Shown one piece after another: positions 25,835 through 34,823 of a DNA stretch of 64,000 bases. The stretch comes from MFD09286-c1 sp963701015 (GTDB lineage: Bacteria; Bacteroidota; Bacteroidia; Bacteroidales; DTGW01), in contig OY969556.1 in the NCBI GenBank assembly GCA_963701015.1, positions 2,604,001 through 2,668,000 on the forward strand, given 5' to 3'. Position 1 is the first letter of the stretch. Each line of letters starts with the position of its first letter. Both the position numbers and the translations under genes were made by a program. The notes beneath the pieces are model-generated. The model saw only the letters and a program-made list of their open reading frames with translations, was not told where the DNA came from and ran no database searches.

Positions 25835-27271
25835 ATGGAGAACTCTGTAAAACTTTTCATAGAAAATACTAATCCTTTTGAGAAACCAGGAAAACCATTT
25901 TCATGGCAAATTAATGAATCTGAAAACTGGCTAATTACAAGTAACGGTAATGAAACCAATCTATTAATCCAATGGTTAACGGCCAAAAGATTTTCTAATA
26001 ATGGAAAGGTGGTTAATTATTTTGCTGATGTTCCTGAATTTGGGATTGATAATTTACAAAAACATTTGGCATTAGCCGATTTTCAGGGTGACCTGACCCG
26101 ACATGCCAATTTTTATTACCAGCAAAGATATAACGCTACGGAAGTTAATGGAATTGCAACTGCACGAACGATCATATTTAATAATGAGAATTTTGCAACA
26201 AATCATGAAACACAAGTTTTACTTCGGCTTTTTGATGCCGAAAAACTTCTTGATAAAGAAATAATAAAATTATCTACCGGCGAATACCGCAAAATATCTA
26301 TTATTAAAGCATTAACTAAGAACCCTGAAATTTTAATACTTGTTGAACCATTTGCAGGGCTTGACAAAGAAAGCAGGATAAAACTAAATGATTTACTTCA
26401 TCATATAACACGAAAGAATATAATAGTTATATTGGTTTCAAACTCGAATGAAATTCCTGAATTAATAACACATATACTTCAATTTAAGGATTATGATGTT
26501 ATATATTCCGGTGAGAAAGAAAAATTTCAATTTTCACCAATTATAAAAGAAGAAAATAATCCGGCAAATTATTTCATAAACACTTCCAATTATACATTCG
26601 CTAAAGCATTTGAATTAAAAAATGTAAGTGTTTGTTATGATGACAGAAATATATTGGATAAACTAAACTGGGAAGTAAAATGCAATGAGAAATGGGCTTT
26701 GACCGGGAAAAACGGAGCAGGGAAATCAATGTTGCTCAGCCTGATATTTGCAGATAACCCTCAAGCCTACAGCAATGAAATATATCTTTTCGACAATAGA
26801 AGGGGAACAGGTGAAAGCATTTGGGAAATTAAAGAAAGGATTGCTTATTTTTCATCCGAGCTATTTTTATATGCCGATAAGTCGAAAACCATAAGGGAAA
26901 TAGCTTTTGCATATCTAAATGCAAATCCATATAACAAAAAAGTTGCTACTAATGAAAATGAGCAGCAATTTCAATTTCTTATGCAATACTTTGAAATTAA
27001 ACAATTCGAAAATAAACAATTGTTTGAATTGCCCATTTGGTTGCAACGATTATCATTTTTAGTTGGCGTTTTTATGAACAATGCGCCAGTAGTAATCCTC
27101 GACGAACCATTTCAATCCTATACACAACAATTGGTAGAAAAAGCAAAAAAGTTGATTGACAGCTTTTGCAAAACCAGGACATTAATATTTGTATCGCACC
27201 GCAGTGAAGAATTTCCGGAATCGATACAACATATTTTCCAGCTTAAAAACGGAAAAGGCCAAATAATATAG
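25835..27271 (+). CDS. Tandem ABC ATPase with asymmetric nucleotide sites
   Basis: A 478-residue soluble protein with two ABC domains and no membrane part, like ModF-type proteins. Domain 1 (about 1-235) has a degenerate Walker A (ITSNGNETNLL, no GKS/T) and Walker B LILVEPFAG (Val for the usual Asp), but a good signature LSTGEYRK. Domain 2 (about 260-478) has an intact Walker A TGKNGAGKSM and Walker B VVILDEPF plus switch-type SHR, but its signature is degenerate (ELPIWLQRL). Domain 2's nucleotide site would therefore be completed by domain 1's signature, giving one working and one dead site. Role unknown. Confidence 0.8.
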   Translation: MENSVKLFIENTNPFEKPGKPFSWQINESENWLITSNGNETNLLIQWLTAKRFSNNGKVVNYFADVPEFGIDNLQKHLALADFQGDLTRHANFYYQQRYNATEVNGIATARTIIFNNENFATNHETQVLLRLFDAEKLLDKEIIKLSTGEYRKISIIKALTKNPEILILVEPFAGLDKESRIKLNDLLHHITRKNIIVILVSNSNEIPELITHILQFKDYDVIYSGEKEKFQFSPIIKEENNPANYFINTSNYTFAKAFELKNVSVCYDDRNILDKLNWEVKCNEKWALTGKNGAGKSMLLSLIFADNPQAYSNEIYLFDNRRGTGESIWEIKERIAYFSSELFLYADKSKTIREIAFAYLNANPYNKKVATNENEQQFQFLMQYFEIKQFENKQLFELPIWLQRLSFLVGVFMNNAPVVILDEPFQSYTQQLVEKAKKLIDSFCKTRTLIFVSHRSEEFPESIQHIFQLKNGKGQII

Positions 27272-27277
27272 CATAAT

Positions 27278-29653
27278 TTAAAACTGGACAATAATCCCGA
27301 TTGTTGGTAAAATAGTTCCACCATTGGTTTGTGGCAATTCCTTTAAAGTATATCGAGGAGGGTTTCCTGAAATTGGTAACGAATTTTCAACTAAATACGC
27401 TGGTGGCGCCACAGATTTAAAATCGTAAACATTTTGTACATCAATATAACCGGTTAATGACCAGCGCGAAAAGTAATATTCTTTGTCAATTCTCATATCA
27501 AGCTGATGATAGGCAGTAAGTCGTAAAGTGTTGAATTTAGAATAATCTAAATATGCTTGTCCCTGTGCATCCCAGGCAGTTACCAGTTCCGATTTTGCAA
27601 GATTTACTGGTGTATATGGTGCGCCGCCAATGAAACGCCATTTTGCACCGACAGTCCAGTTTCCTTTAAATTCCTTACGAACAACTATATTAAATAAATG
27701 ATGGTTGTCCCATGCTGATGGAATATTTTTCCCGTAAATATTCTGAAATTCGCTTCGTACTATAGTGTAGGATAAAGTTACATTCGCTCCCATTAAATCA
27801 GTATTCTGATATAAAAACTCCATTCCATATGCCCTTCCAGTTCCTGTTGAACGAACTTCTTCATCGCCATAAGTACCAAAATCAGCGCCTTCACTGGCTA
27901 ATGCTACAGAATCATTTGATGAAAACGGATAATGCTGATAATATTTAAAAAATCCTTCCAACGATAATTTTGAATTTACATTGGGCAAAAAATCAAAGCC
28001 AGTAACATAATGGGCTACCGAAATATATTTCATCCCATTTTCCTTATTTATAAAATTTCCTGAATTATCTTTAAAACCTAATGTTGTATATGGCGGTAAT
28101 TCATAATATTTACCAGTATTAAAATTCCAGTGCCATTTTTCTGCAATGCTATATGACGAAGAAAAACGAGGTGATATTTGATGCAAAATATTTGACATAG
28201 CTGCATTATAATTAATTGCATCTGACCTGATACCAAGCGAAAGCAGTAAGCGATTATTAAAAAATGTTTTACTTACCTGGCCAAATGTCCCCCATTTTAA
28301 GAAATCAATATTGGTTAGATATATTTCAGGAATGCCCGTGTAAGTTTGACGAAATGTATTGTTATAATATTGTGCATTTTCAAAGCTTGCCCCAAAGTTT
28401 GTTTTCAAACCATTTGCCAGTTCAGCATTGTTTTCATATCTGAATTTGTTTTCAATTTCATAGGAATGATAATTCAACAAAGTACCGCTGTCCTTATTAT
28501 TATCAAAATATTTATATTGAACATTGTCCAGTTCGTTTCGGCTAACGACCCAGGTGTCGTAATTATTTTCGCGATAATGCCTATAAACGGCACCAATAGT
28601 ATAATTCCACTGGTTATTCACCGGAAGATAATTTAAAATATATCGTTCTGATTCGGTTTTATTCGCAGCAAGGTTCAGTGCATTATTATCCAATGCTCCC
28701 AGACCAATTAAACTAATTTCATTTTTAGCATTTATTTTTGTACGAATTTTAAATTGCATATCGCTATAAGTTGGTAAAAATGGAAGTTGCAGAAGTGAAA
28801 ATAAAAATTGCAAATAACTGTGCCTTACTGAAAATATATAAGTTGTATTGTTTGTAATTGGACCGTCGAGGGTTAAAGCCATATCTGAAGCTCCAACAGA
28901 AGCTTTAACCTTTGTTTTATCTTTATTCCCGTCAATTTGCTTAATTTCAATTACCGAACTTAAAGCGTTGCCTCTATCGGCAGGGAAAGCGCCTGATAAA
29001 AAATTCACTTCACGCACTAAATCTACATTTATTATTCCCACCGGGCCACCTGAAGCGCCTTGTGTGGCAAAATGATTAAGGTTCGGTATTTCAACACCAT
29101 CGAGATAAAACCGGTTTTCAGCAGAACCTCCGCCACGAACAATTATATCATTTCTATATGCAGGAGTGGATGCGACTCCAGGGTATGACTGAAGCACTTT
29201 TGATATATCACGGTTTCCGCCGGGTTCTTTTTCAATCTCTTTAATCCCAATATTTATCTGCGATAAAGGGCTTTCATCATCACGTCTGAATTTTGATGTC
29301 TTAACAACAACTTCATCTATTTGCTGAGCTGTTTCTTTTAAATGTATTTCAATAAATTTTTTATCGGCATTGGTGACAAGAAATTGTTCCGAAGTATAAG
29401 GTTCGTAACCCACGCAACTTACTTTTAACTCTGCATATCCGGGTTTTACGTTTGAAAAAGAAAAATTTCCGGCAGTATCACTTAATGTTCCCGAAGTTGT
29501 TTCCCAAATAGCAATTGAAGCAAAAGCAACCGGTTGATTATTTTTTGCATCATAAACCCTGCCATAAATAAACCCATTATTATTTGACTGGCTAAATGAT
29601 AACTGACTTATTATAAAACAGCTTACAAAAATTAAAAAAACTCTCATATTCAT
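27278..29653 (-). CDS. TonB-dependent outer membrane receptor with carboxypeptidase-like N-terminal domain
   Basis: A 791-residue outer membrane beta-barrel. Signal peptide (FLIFVSCFIISQLSFSQ), CarboxypepD_reg-like domain about 27-110 (IYGRVYDAKNNQPVAFASIAI, GNFSFSNVKPG), plug domain (SKVLQSYPGVAS, DIIVRGGGSAENRFYLDGVEIPN), then the barrel ending in Phe (GIIVQF). Starts at ATG 29653 or 29647. Substrate unknown; there is no SusD partner beside it, so it is a stand-alone receptor rather than a PUL pair. It converges with the tandem ABC gene, 6 bp apart. Confidence 0.92.
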   Translation of the reverse strand: MNMRVFLIFVSCFIISQLSFSQSNNNGFIYGRVYDAKNNQPVAFASIAIWETTSGTLSDTAGNFSFSNVKPGYAELKVSCVGYEPYTSEQFLVTNADKKFIEIHLKETAQQIDEVVVKTSKFRRDDESPLSQINIGIKEIEKEPGGNRDISKVLQSYPGVASTPAYRNDIIVRGGGSAENRFYLDGVEIPNLNHFATQGASGGPVGIINVDLVREVNFLSGAFPADRGNALSSVIEIKQIDGNKDKTKVKASVGASDMALTLDGPITNNTTYIFSVRHSYLQFLFSLLQLPFLPTYSDMQFKIRTKINAKNEISLIGLGALDNNALNLAANKTESERYILNYLPVNNQWNYTIGAVYRHYRENNYDTWVVSRNELDNVQYKYFDNNKDSGTLLNYHSYEIENKFRYENNAELANGLKTNFGASFENAQYYNNTFRQTYTGIPEIYLTNIDFLKWGTFGQVSKTFFNNRLLLSLGIRSDAINYNAAMSNILHQISPRFSSSYSIAEKWHWNFNTGKYYELPPYTTLGFKDNSGNFINKENGMKYISVAHYVTGFDFLPNVNSKLSLEGFFKYYQHYPFSSNDSVALASEGADFGTYGDEEVRSTGTGRAYGMEFLYQNTDLMGANVTLSYTIVRSEFQNIYGKNIPSAWDNHHLFNIVVRKEFKGNWTVGAKWRFIGGAPYTPVNLAKSELVTAWDAQGQAYLDYSKFNTLRLTAYHQLDMRIDKEYYFSRWSLTGYIDVQNVYDFKSVAPPAYLVENSLPISGNPPRYTLKELPQTNGGTILPTIGIIVQF

Positions 29654-29697
29654 TTTGATTTAACTTAAAAACAAAGAGAATAAACTTTTGTTTAATT

Positions 29698-29724
29698 AAA
29701 TATTGTTTTTTTTAAACAATATTT
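29698..29724. repeat. Inverted repeat upstream of the TonB-dependent receptor
   Basis: AAATATTGTTT and AAACAATATTT, perfect 11-bp arms around five T. It lies 45-71 bp upstream of the receptor start, a position suited to an operator; it could also be a weak terminator. Confidence 0.4.
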
Positions 29725-29847
29725 TTAAATTGTTGAATTTAATACAAGAAAACCCTGGCACGATTACTTGCCTTTTTTTCTCGACTTTATGGACAAACTC
29801 TAATTAGTACCTGCAAGAAAGTTAAGTTCACTCTCCATTGAATTAAG

Positions 29848-29873
29848 TTTACACACTTTTTTGGACACTCTCT
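29848..29873. mobile_element. Insertion-sequence-end-like motif, copy 1
   Basis: Begins TTTACACACTTTTTTGGACA and runs 26 bp; matches the copy at 38034-38059 at 25 of 26 positions, in the same orientation. The pattern (reverse complement GAGAGTGTCC...GTGTAAA) is like the terminal inverted repeats of IS256-family elements. No transposase remains beside it. Confidence 0.5.
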
Positions 29874-29900
29874 ATATCTCCTTTATACTCTCTGGCTTTT

Positions 29901-30278
29901 AACATGTGACATTTAACTTTTGATGTATGACATTCGAATTTTGACACATGACATTCAACTTTTGACATGTGACATTCGACTTTTGACACATGACATTCGA
30001 CTTTTAACACATGACATTCAACTTTTGACACATGACATTCGACTTTTAACACATGACATTCGACTTTTAACACATGACATTCAACTTTTGACATGTGACA
30101 TTCGACTTTTGACACATGACATACGACTTTTGACACATGACATTTAACTTTTGAACTATGACATTCAACTTTTTAAATATGACATTGAACTTTTTACACA
30201 TGACATTTAACTTTTGAACTATGACTTACGAATTTTGACCCGTAGCATCTAACTTTTTTTCAATGGCCCTCGACTTTC
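29901..30278. repeat. 21-bp tandem repeat array, about 18 units
   Basis: Unit GACACATGACATTCGACTTTT repeated head to tail. Units 1-13 (29901-30173) keep the exact 21-bp period; units near the right end decay. Variation falls at set positions: GACACATG versus GACATGTG versus AACACATG versus GAACTATG, and TTCGAC versus TTCAAC. Because 21 is a multiple of three, two frames stay open on both strands and give false seven-residue repeat proteins. There is no spacer, so this is not CRISPR. Confidence 0.9.
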
Positions 30279-30383
30279 AATTTATGATATAAATAATTTT
30301 AAGTATAATTTATATTGTGAAAACTGTATTTAAAGGAATACAGCGTGTAAGTATAGTTTTAGTATAAATAAGTTATAAATTAT

Positions 30384-30415
30384 TTTGTTATTTAAATGTT
30401 AAAATTTTATTTTTG
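30384..30415 (+). promoter_or_regulatory. Promoter for the carboxypeptidase-like-domain gene
   Basis: TTTG at 30384-30387 and TATTTTTG at 30408-30415 with a 20-bp spacer, a full match to the Bacteroidota -33/-7 pattern, 46 bp before the ATG. Confidence 0.6.
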
Positions 30416-30461
30416 ATTTACATTTTAACAAAACTGATTTATTAATTTAAAACAAAACACC

Positions 30462-31358
30462 ATGAGACACCGAATTATTGAAAAAAATGGCATGTATAAG
30501 AAGATGCTTATTTTCTTTGCCAATCCGCTAAACATTGCAATTTGGACGGCTTTTACAAGATTAGTGACCGAAATTGCCAATTTTGTTTCACTCAATACTG
30601 CATTGAATAATTATATCCAGCAGCACCAAGCCGATATAAAGGGTGTAACACAAACAAAAAATGATGCTTTTATGACTATGGTATTGCTTATAGTAGCTAA
30701 AGCCCAAAAAGCTTATGTTTGGGCACTTGATACTGCAAATGACAACTTAGCCGAAATTTTTGATATACAGAAATCAAATTTTACTGACCTGCCTGAAGCT
30801 ACTGCTTATGCAAAAATTAAAAACGTACGTGATGCACTTAACGCAAACATAACTTCGATGGCAAGTGTACAATTGGTTGCCGCCGATGTTACTGCTGTTA
30901 ATGCTGCTATTACGGCCTATGAAAAAACCATTGGCACTACAGGTGCGGCACAATCGCATAAAGCTGAAGGCACACAGGCAATTGAAACTTTAATGCACCC
31001 CATTGACAAAAGTTTAGGCATAATTGATAACCTGATTATAAGTTCGTACTCGGCTGCCCATCCCGATTTGGTAAAAGAATATTTATTGAACCGTAATATT
31101 GAAAAACTACCTACCCACCACAGTGGTATATCTGCCCATATTACCGATGCCACAACAGGCGCTGATTTGCAAGGGGCAATATTAGCAGTAAATGGCAAAA
31201 CTACAACTTCGGATATTGACGGAATTGCTGAAATAATTAAAGTAAAACCTGCGACATATAATATTACGGTTGCACTTGCCGGTTATACCTCACAAACAAT
31301 GAAAATAAGCATTGAAAGAGGAAAAGTTACCGAACTTGAAATAAAGCTGGTGAAGTAA
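30462..31358 (+). CDS. Helical protein with C-terminal carboxypeptidase-like regulatory domain
   Basis: 298 residues. The first ~215 residues are mainly helical (IAIWTAFTRLVTEIANFVSLNTAL and similar) without a clear signal peptide. From about 222 to the end there is a CarboxypepD_reg-like beta-sandwich (GISAHITDATTGADLQGAILAVNGKTTTSDIDGIAEIIKVKPATYNITVALAGY). Similar two-part proteins occur in Bacteroidota without known function; none is recognised by name. Single gene with its own promoter, next to the tandem array and followed by hairpins. Confidence 0.7.
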   Translation: MRHRIIEKNGMYKKMLIFFANPLNIAIWTAFTRLVTEIANFVSLNTALNNYIQQHQADIKGVTQTKNDAFMTMVLLIVAKAQKAYVWALDTANDNLAEIFDIQKSNFTDLPEATAYAKIKNVRDALNANITSMASVQLVAADVTAVNAAITAYEKTIGTTGAAQSHKAEGTQAIETLMHPIDKSLGIIDNLIISSYSAAHPDLVKEYLLNRNIEKLPTHHSGISAHITDATTGADLQGAILAVNGKTTTSDIDGIAEIIKVKPATYNITVALAGYTSQTMKISIERGKVTELEIKLVK

Positions 31359-31373
31359 GAGGCCCCTCCCCAA

Positions 31374-31392
31374 CCCTCCCCGAAGGGGAGGG
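31374..31392. repeat. GC-rich hairpin, REP-like
   Basis: CCCTCCCC-GAA-GGGGAGGG, perfect 8-bp stem, 16 bp after the upstream stop codon. Preceded by the related CCCCTCCCCAA. Same style as the hairpins at 14066 and 14143. No T-run follows, so it is not a standard terminator. Confidence 0.6.
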
Positions 31393-31496
31393 AGAAAATA
31401 CAAGCCCTGCGAAAGCGTGGTTTTTTATTATTATTGATAGCACGGGCAACATTTCTGCACCAGTGCGTGAACGGGTTTTATAATGCTATTTCAAGC

Positions 31497-31544
31497 TTTT
31501 CTTCTCAGCAGGGGCTTCTACGAGAGACCCTGCTGAGAAGAAAA
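31497..31544. repeat. Long perfect hairpin with 17-bp stem
   Basis: Left arm TTTTCTTCTCAGCAGGG, right arm CCCTGCTGAGAAGAAAA, 14-nt loop. Neither strand has a T-run after the stem, so termination is unlikely; a small palindromic mobile element or the end of one fits better. Confidence 0.7.
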
Positions 31545-31628
31545 AAACTAATTAGTATTTGACAAGAGTATGGATTAAATTATAAATGCAGATTAGAGAG
31601 GCACGCGTTACAAACGCGCGCCAGCAGG

Positions 31629-31672
31629 GAAACCGCTATAACCCGCATTGGGTGTAACCGGTGTTAGCGGTT
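31629..31672. repeat. Cassette-boundary-like repeat, unit A (right half only)
   Basis: GGAAACCGCTATAACCCGCA followed by a TTGGGTGTAACCGG tract and GTGTTAGCGG. It matches the right half of units B (33592-33725) and C (34824-34957). It lies 26 bp from the stop of the SDR gene. Confidence 0.6.
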
Positions 31673-31698
31673 CGTTGTTTTTTTGTATTTCGTAATAT

Positions 31699-32625
31699 TT
31701 AATTTATAAAACGGTGAATTGCTTTGTCAGCGTTATCTTGAAATGTAGTATTTTTCAAATCAGTATAAAAACTGCTCTGGTCAACCACGTCCCCTGATAA
31801 CTTACCTTCTTTACTTGCATAAAAAACGCCACTTTTATATCGCTCATCCGAAATGCCATCTACAAAGCGTTTTGCACCTACTTCCAGCTTATGCACCATT
31901 CCTCCAATCAATGGGAATACAACAGGCATCATCAAATACTTCAACATAAATTTCATTGCCGGGGGAAGATTATTTGGTGCCAGAGTTCCCTTTGTGTTCC
32001 CGGGACTCATAACAACAAATTTTAGGTCGGGATATTTTCTTGCCATTGACAAGGTCCACATGGTTGCTGCATATTTGACATATCCGTATGCTTGAGTTAC
32101 ATCAAATTTATTACCAAAATATGATCCATCAAGAACACCGGCAAACTCATCTACAGAGGAAGTCTTCATGGCAACTGGTTTCATTCCGAGCATCTTTACT
32201 CCCGGTACAGCTTCAGCACTGGGATATAGTACTGCTTTTTTTAACTTGTCATCTTTAATTAATTCCTCCACTAAGATCACATGACCTAAAATATTCGTAG
32301 CAGCCAGGTCATTCATGCCCGATGGCGTAATTTTCGCAGCTGTTTTCCCAACCATTCCACCTGCATTTAAAATTACTGCATCAATAGGCTCCTTTATTTT
32401 TTCTACCGCTTTTCTTACAGAATTTGCATCTGAAACATCCATGATAACAATTTCGAAAATTGTTTTTCCAGTTGCATTTTCAAGTTCAGTTTTTGCAACT
32501 TCTGCTTTGTCTCTATTCCGACAGGCAAGAATAATTTTCTTTGTTTCAGGTTTTAAGGCTAACTGTCGGGCTGTCTCTTTCCCAAGCCCAATATTTGCTC
32601 CTGTTATTAATATACTTTCGTTCAT
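31699..32625 (-). CDS. Short-chain dehydrogenase/reductase
   Basis: 308-residue NAD(P)-dependent SDR. Rossmann loop TGANIGLGKET at residues 8-18, ACRNRDKAE, the VILNAGG motif, the Ser of YPSAEAV, and the catalytic YGYVKYA (Tyr-x-x-x-Lys). Resembles retinol dehydrogenase or protochlorophyllide-reductase-like SDRs; substrate unknown. The AraC-type gene ends 92 bp upstream on the same strand, and regulator/SDR pairs of this sort are common, so it is a likely target of that regulator. Confidence 0.87.
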   Translation of the reverse strand: MNESILITGANIGLGKETARQLALKPETKKIILACRNRDKAEVAKTELENATGKTIFEIVIMDVSDANSVRKAVEKIKEPIDAVILNAGGMVGKTAAKITPSGMNDLAATNILGHVILVEELIKDDKLKKAVLYPSAEAVPGVKMLGMKPVAMKTSSVDEFAGVLDGSYFGNKFDVTQAYGYVKYAATMWTLSMARKYPDLKFVVMSPGNTKGTLAPNNLPPAMKFMLKYLMMPVVFPLIGGMVHKLEVGAKRFVDGISDERYKSGVFYASKEGKLSGDVVDQSSFYTDLKNTTFQDNADKAIHRFIN

Positions 32626-32717
32626 TTTATTTTGTTTTTTTTTAAATTAAAATGCAAAAATGCAACTTAAAATAAATTCCAACTTGGCAACAAAGTCCAA
32701 ATACAGGTAAAATTGGT

Positions 32718-33557
32718 TCAATTACTCTTACGATACTCGGAAGGTGATTGATTATACTTTTTTTTGAACGCCTTTGTAAAATTTGAAGTATCCAGAAAGC
32801 CCACTTCGTAACAAATTTCGGCAACAGATAAATCGGTTGATTGTAACAATTCAAGTGCTTTTTCCATTTTTTTTTCTTTAATGAAATTGGCAGGTGTGTC
32901 GTTAAATTGCGTTTCAAAATCTCTTTTAAATGCTGACAAACTTCGCCCTGTCAATTTAGCTAAGTCGGCTACCGAAATAGCTGAATACAAATGTGCTTGT
33001 ACAACTTCAAATAAATTAGCTTGTCTTGGATTAAATAAATGAGAAAATAAAGTAATGATATTTTCTGCTTTGTCCGTTTGAAGAAGCAATAAAATAAGTT
33101 CTTTGATTTTTAATTTAAGCAAATCGTCTGTAACCAAGTTTGGGTTCTCAAAATAAAAATCAAGGCTTTGGATGAAATGGGTTATAACAACTTGTTTTTC
33201 TATTTTCCTGATATAGGGTTTATGTGCATAGCTTTTTATGAAATTTGGAAATTCGTTTTTGTATAATTCTTTCAAAATGTCTGGATATAGATGGACAGCA
33301 AAAACTTCACAAGTCGTCTTAGCAGGTAGTTTTCGAATTGCGTTTGAGAAGTAGTTACCACATCGAAGTAAAACACTTTCCTCTGTTTGAATAGATAGGT
33401 TGTCAGTTGGGGAAGTGATAGACATTTCTCCTTCCTTAAGGTAAGTAAAACAAGCTTCATCCTGAAAAACTGAGCCAAGTCTTAATGGTGTCTTGATAAT
33501 TAATTTTTCAATTGCACATTTATTATTGATGTCAAAATGTTTTCTGTCGAGAATCAT
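32718..33557 (-). CDS. AraC-family transcriptional regulator
   Basis: 279 residues: N-terminal cupin-like sensor (TPLRLGSVFQDEACFTYLKEGE, TEESVLLRCGNYF), helical linker, and a C-terminal double helix-turn-helix at about 180-279 (SAISVADLAKLTGRSLSAFKRDFETQFNDTPANFI and the second half SVAEICYEVGFLDTSNFTKAFKKKYNQSPSEYR). It would bind DNA and respond to a small molecule. Located upstream of the SDR gene, within the module bounded by repeats A and B. Confidence 0.92.
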   Translation of the reverse strand: MILDRKHFDINNKCAIEKLIIKTPLRLGSVFQDEACFTYLKEGEMSITSPTDNLSIQTEESVLLRCGNYFSNAIRKLPAKTTCEVFAVHLYPDILKELYKNEFPNFIKSYAHKPYIRKIEKQVVITHFIQSLDFYFENPNLVTDDLLKLKIKELILLLLQTDKAENIITLFSHLFNPRQANLFEVVQAHLYSAISVADLAKLTGRSLSAFKRDFETQFNDTPANFIKEKKMEKALELLQSTDLSVAEICYEVGFLDTSNFTKAFKKKYNQSPSEYRKSN

Positions 33558-33591
33558 ATTTTATCGTAGTTCGTGGGTGTCTGTGCAATGA

Positions 33592-33725
33592 CCGCTAACG
33601 TTCGAGGCTAACCGCCAGTACGGGTTTTACTTGCAATATTTAGCTGGTTGTACAAATATAACAAAAACTTAAAGAACATTGCAAACCGCTATAACCCGCA
33701 TTGCGGGTAAAACCTTTGTTGGCTG
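33592..33725. repeat. Cassette-boundary-like repeat, unit B
   Basis: About 134 bp between the AraC gene and the saccharopine-dehydrogenase-like gene. Starts CCGCTAACGTTCGAGGCTAA, includes CGGGTTTTACTTGCA, a middle TACAAATATAA, GCAAACCGCTATAACCCGCA and ends CCTTTGTTGGCTG. Unit C aligns over the whole length and unit A over the right half. The outer AAC / GTTRGC ends and internal paired palindromes resemble integron attC sites. Confidence 0.6.
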
Positions 33726-33746
33726 TAGTACATTTTTTTGTCGTCA

Positions 33747-34772
33747 TTATTCAATTATACTTTCTTGTATATGAGAAATCATAATGTCATCAGCACTTAA
33801 AGAATTTAAAAAATCTGAGGCATGAAAAATCTCACCCAATGTTGTTACACCTTTTCTTTTTATATTTCCTTCTATTATTCTTTTTATCGCTTCTACAACT
33901 AACGGTGCAGTAACTGCATAAATGTCTCTGCCTTGAGCAGAAATTTTTCTTTTCTTATTACCATTGAGTGCAACAACTTCCATACAGAAATGTTGGGATG
34001 ACCTTTTTTTTTCATCAATAGGTTTTGGTTCTGGAGTTTTTACATTTCTAATATCTTCAATTGAATTTAGACTTATGTAAGTATTGATGTTTTTTACATT
34101 TAAGTGTCTTGAAATCGTAATGATTTCAGAAAGTGGAACAGCTATCATTTCTTTAGTATCAATTGGTTTTGGAAAATCCCATTTGATAGGTTCGCCTGCT
34201 TGAAGTGATTGCAATTGTCCATTTGCAAAGACAAATCTTTCGTAGTGATTTCTCTGCCCTGTTAACCTTGTCCCTTTAGTTGGATGCCAAGAGTCAAGAC
34301 CGATGTAAATATTGATATCTTCAATTTCATTCCAACCGTCTGTAAGGGCAGTGCTTAACAAATCTCCAAGCCCACCATAAAAAGCAGCAGCAGGGATTAT
34401 AATAGTATTAGATTGTTTCGCTTGGTCAGAAAACTTCTCAAAAATATCCAATACAGCTTTTTGTTCCGCACTTAAATCAATATAATGCTTACTATGTCGA
34501 AGAGCAGATTGAATAATAGGTTCCGATGTGTCTAAATAAGGACCCGCACAATTTATTATAATGTCCGAACCTGAAAAGGCATTGTCCAAAGATTCAGGTT
34601 GACTTATATCCGCAACTTTTGTCTCTAATTTAGGATATTGATGACTATAACTTAATAGCTTTTCATTGTCCCGTCCACATAAAGTTGGATTGAAACCTTG
34701 GTCTAAAAGTTGAGAAACAATGAACTTTCCTGTGTGTCCATAAGCACCATAAACTGCAATGCTATTTTTCAT
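33747..34772 (-). CDS. Saccharopine dehydrogenase-like NAD(P)-binding oxidoreductase
   Basis: 341 residues. N-terminal Rossmann domain with loop YGAYGHTGKFI (residues 8-18), CGRDNEKL, the INCAGPY motif near residue 75, and HYIDLSAEQ, the pattern of the saccharopine-dehydrogenase/trans-acting enoyl-reductase-like family. C-terminal domain with PLVVEAI near the end. Cytoplasmic, no signal. Substrate unknown. It is the only gene between repeats B and C, the configuration of a single-gene cassette. Confidence 0.83.
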   Translation of the reverse strand: MKNSIAVYGAYGHTGKFIVSQLLDQGFNPTLCGRDNEKLLSYSHQYPKLETKVADISQPESLDNAFSGSDIIINCAGPYLDTSEPIIQSALRHSKHYIDLSAEQKAVLDIFEKFSDQAKQSNTIIIPAAAFYGGLGDLLSTALTDGWNEIEDINIYIGLDSWHPTKGTRLTGQRNHYERFVFANGQLQSLQAGEPIKWDFPKPIDTKEMIAVPLSEIITISRHLNVKNINTYISLNSIEDIRNVKTPEPKPIDEKKRSSQHFCMEVVALNGNKKRKISAQGRDIYAVTAPLVVEAIKRIIEGNIKRKGVTTLGEIFHASDFLNSLSADDIMISHIQESIIE

Positions 34773-34823
34773 TTTTATTTTATCTGTCAGTTTTAAGTTT
34801 TATTTCAATTTGCTTTTTAATGA

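Larger units (their letters stand above)
29654..30461. other. Non-coding region with tandem repeats and an IS-end-like motif
   Basis: 808 bp without a credible gene. From left to right: an 11-bp inverted repeat (29698-29724), a 26-bp motif like an IS256-family end (29848-29873), the 21-bp tandem array (29901-30278) and a promoter for the next gene (30384-30415). Open frames crossing the array on both strands are products of its 21-bp period. Confidence 0.8.
31359..31698. other. Intergenic region with three hairpins and cassette-like repeat A
   Basis: 340 bp with no credible gene. It holds a CCCTCCCC hairpin (31374-31392), a long 17-bp stem hairpin (31497-31544), a GC-rich hairpin GGCACGCGTT/AACGCGCGCC (31600-31622, one mismatch) and repeat unit A (31629-31672). 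The density of palindromes contrasts with the AT-rich surroundings. Confidence 0.75.

Noticed and set aside
29849..30147. Open frames on both strands coding seven-residue repeats (KVECHVS / LLTHDIR)
   Set aside because: They come only from the 21-bp period of the tandem DNA array; no start context, signal or end outside the array supports a protein.
29901..30278. CRISPR array
   Set aside because: Repeats are contiguous with no unique spacers and no cas genes are nearby.
31497..31544. Rho-independent terminator
   Set aside because: The stem is followed by A-runs, not T-runs, on the reading strand in both directions.
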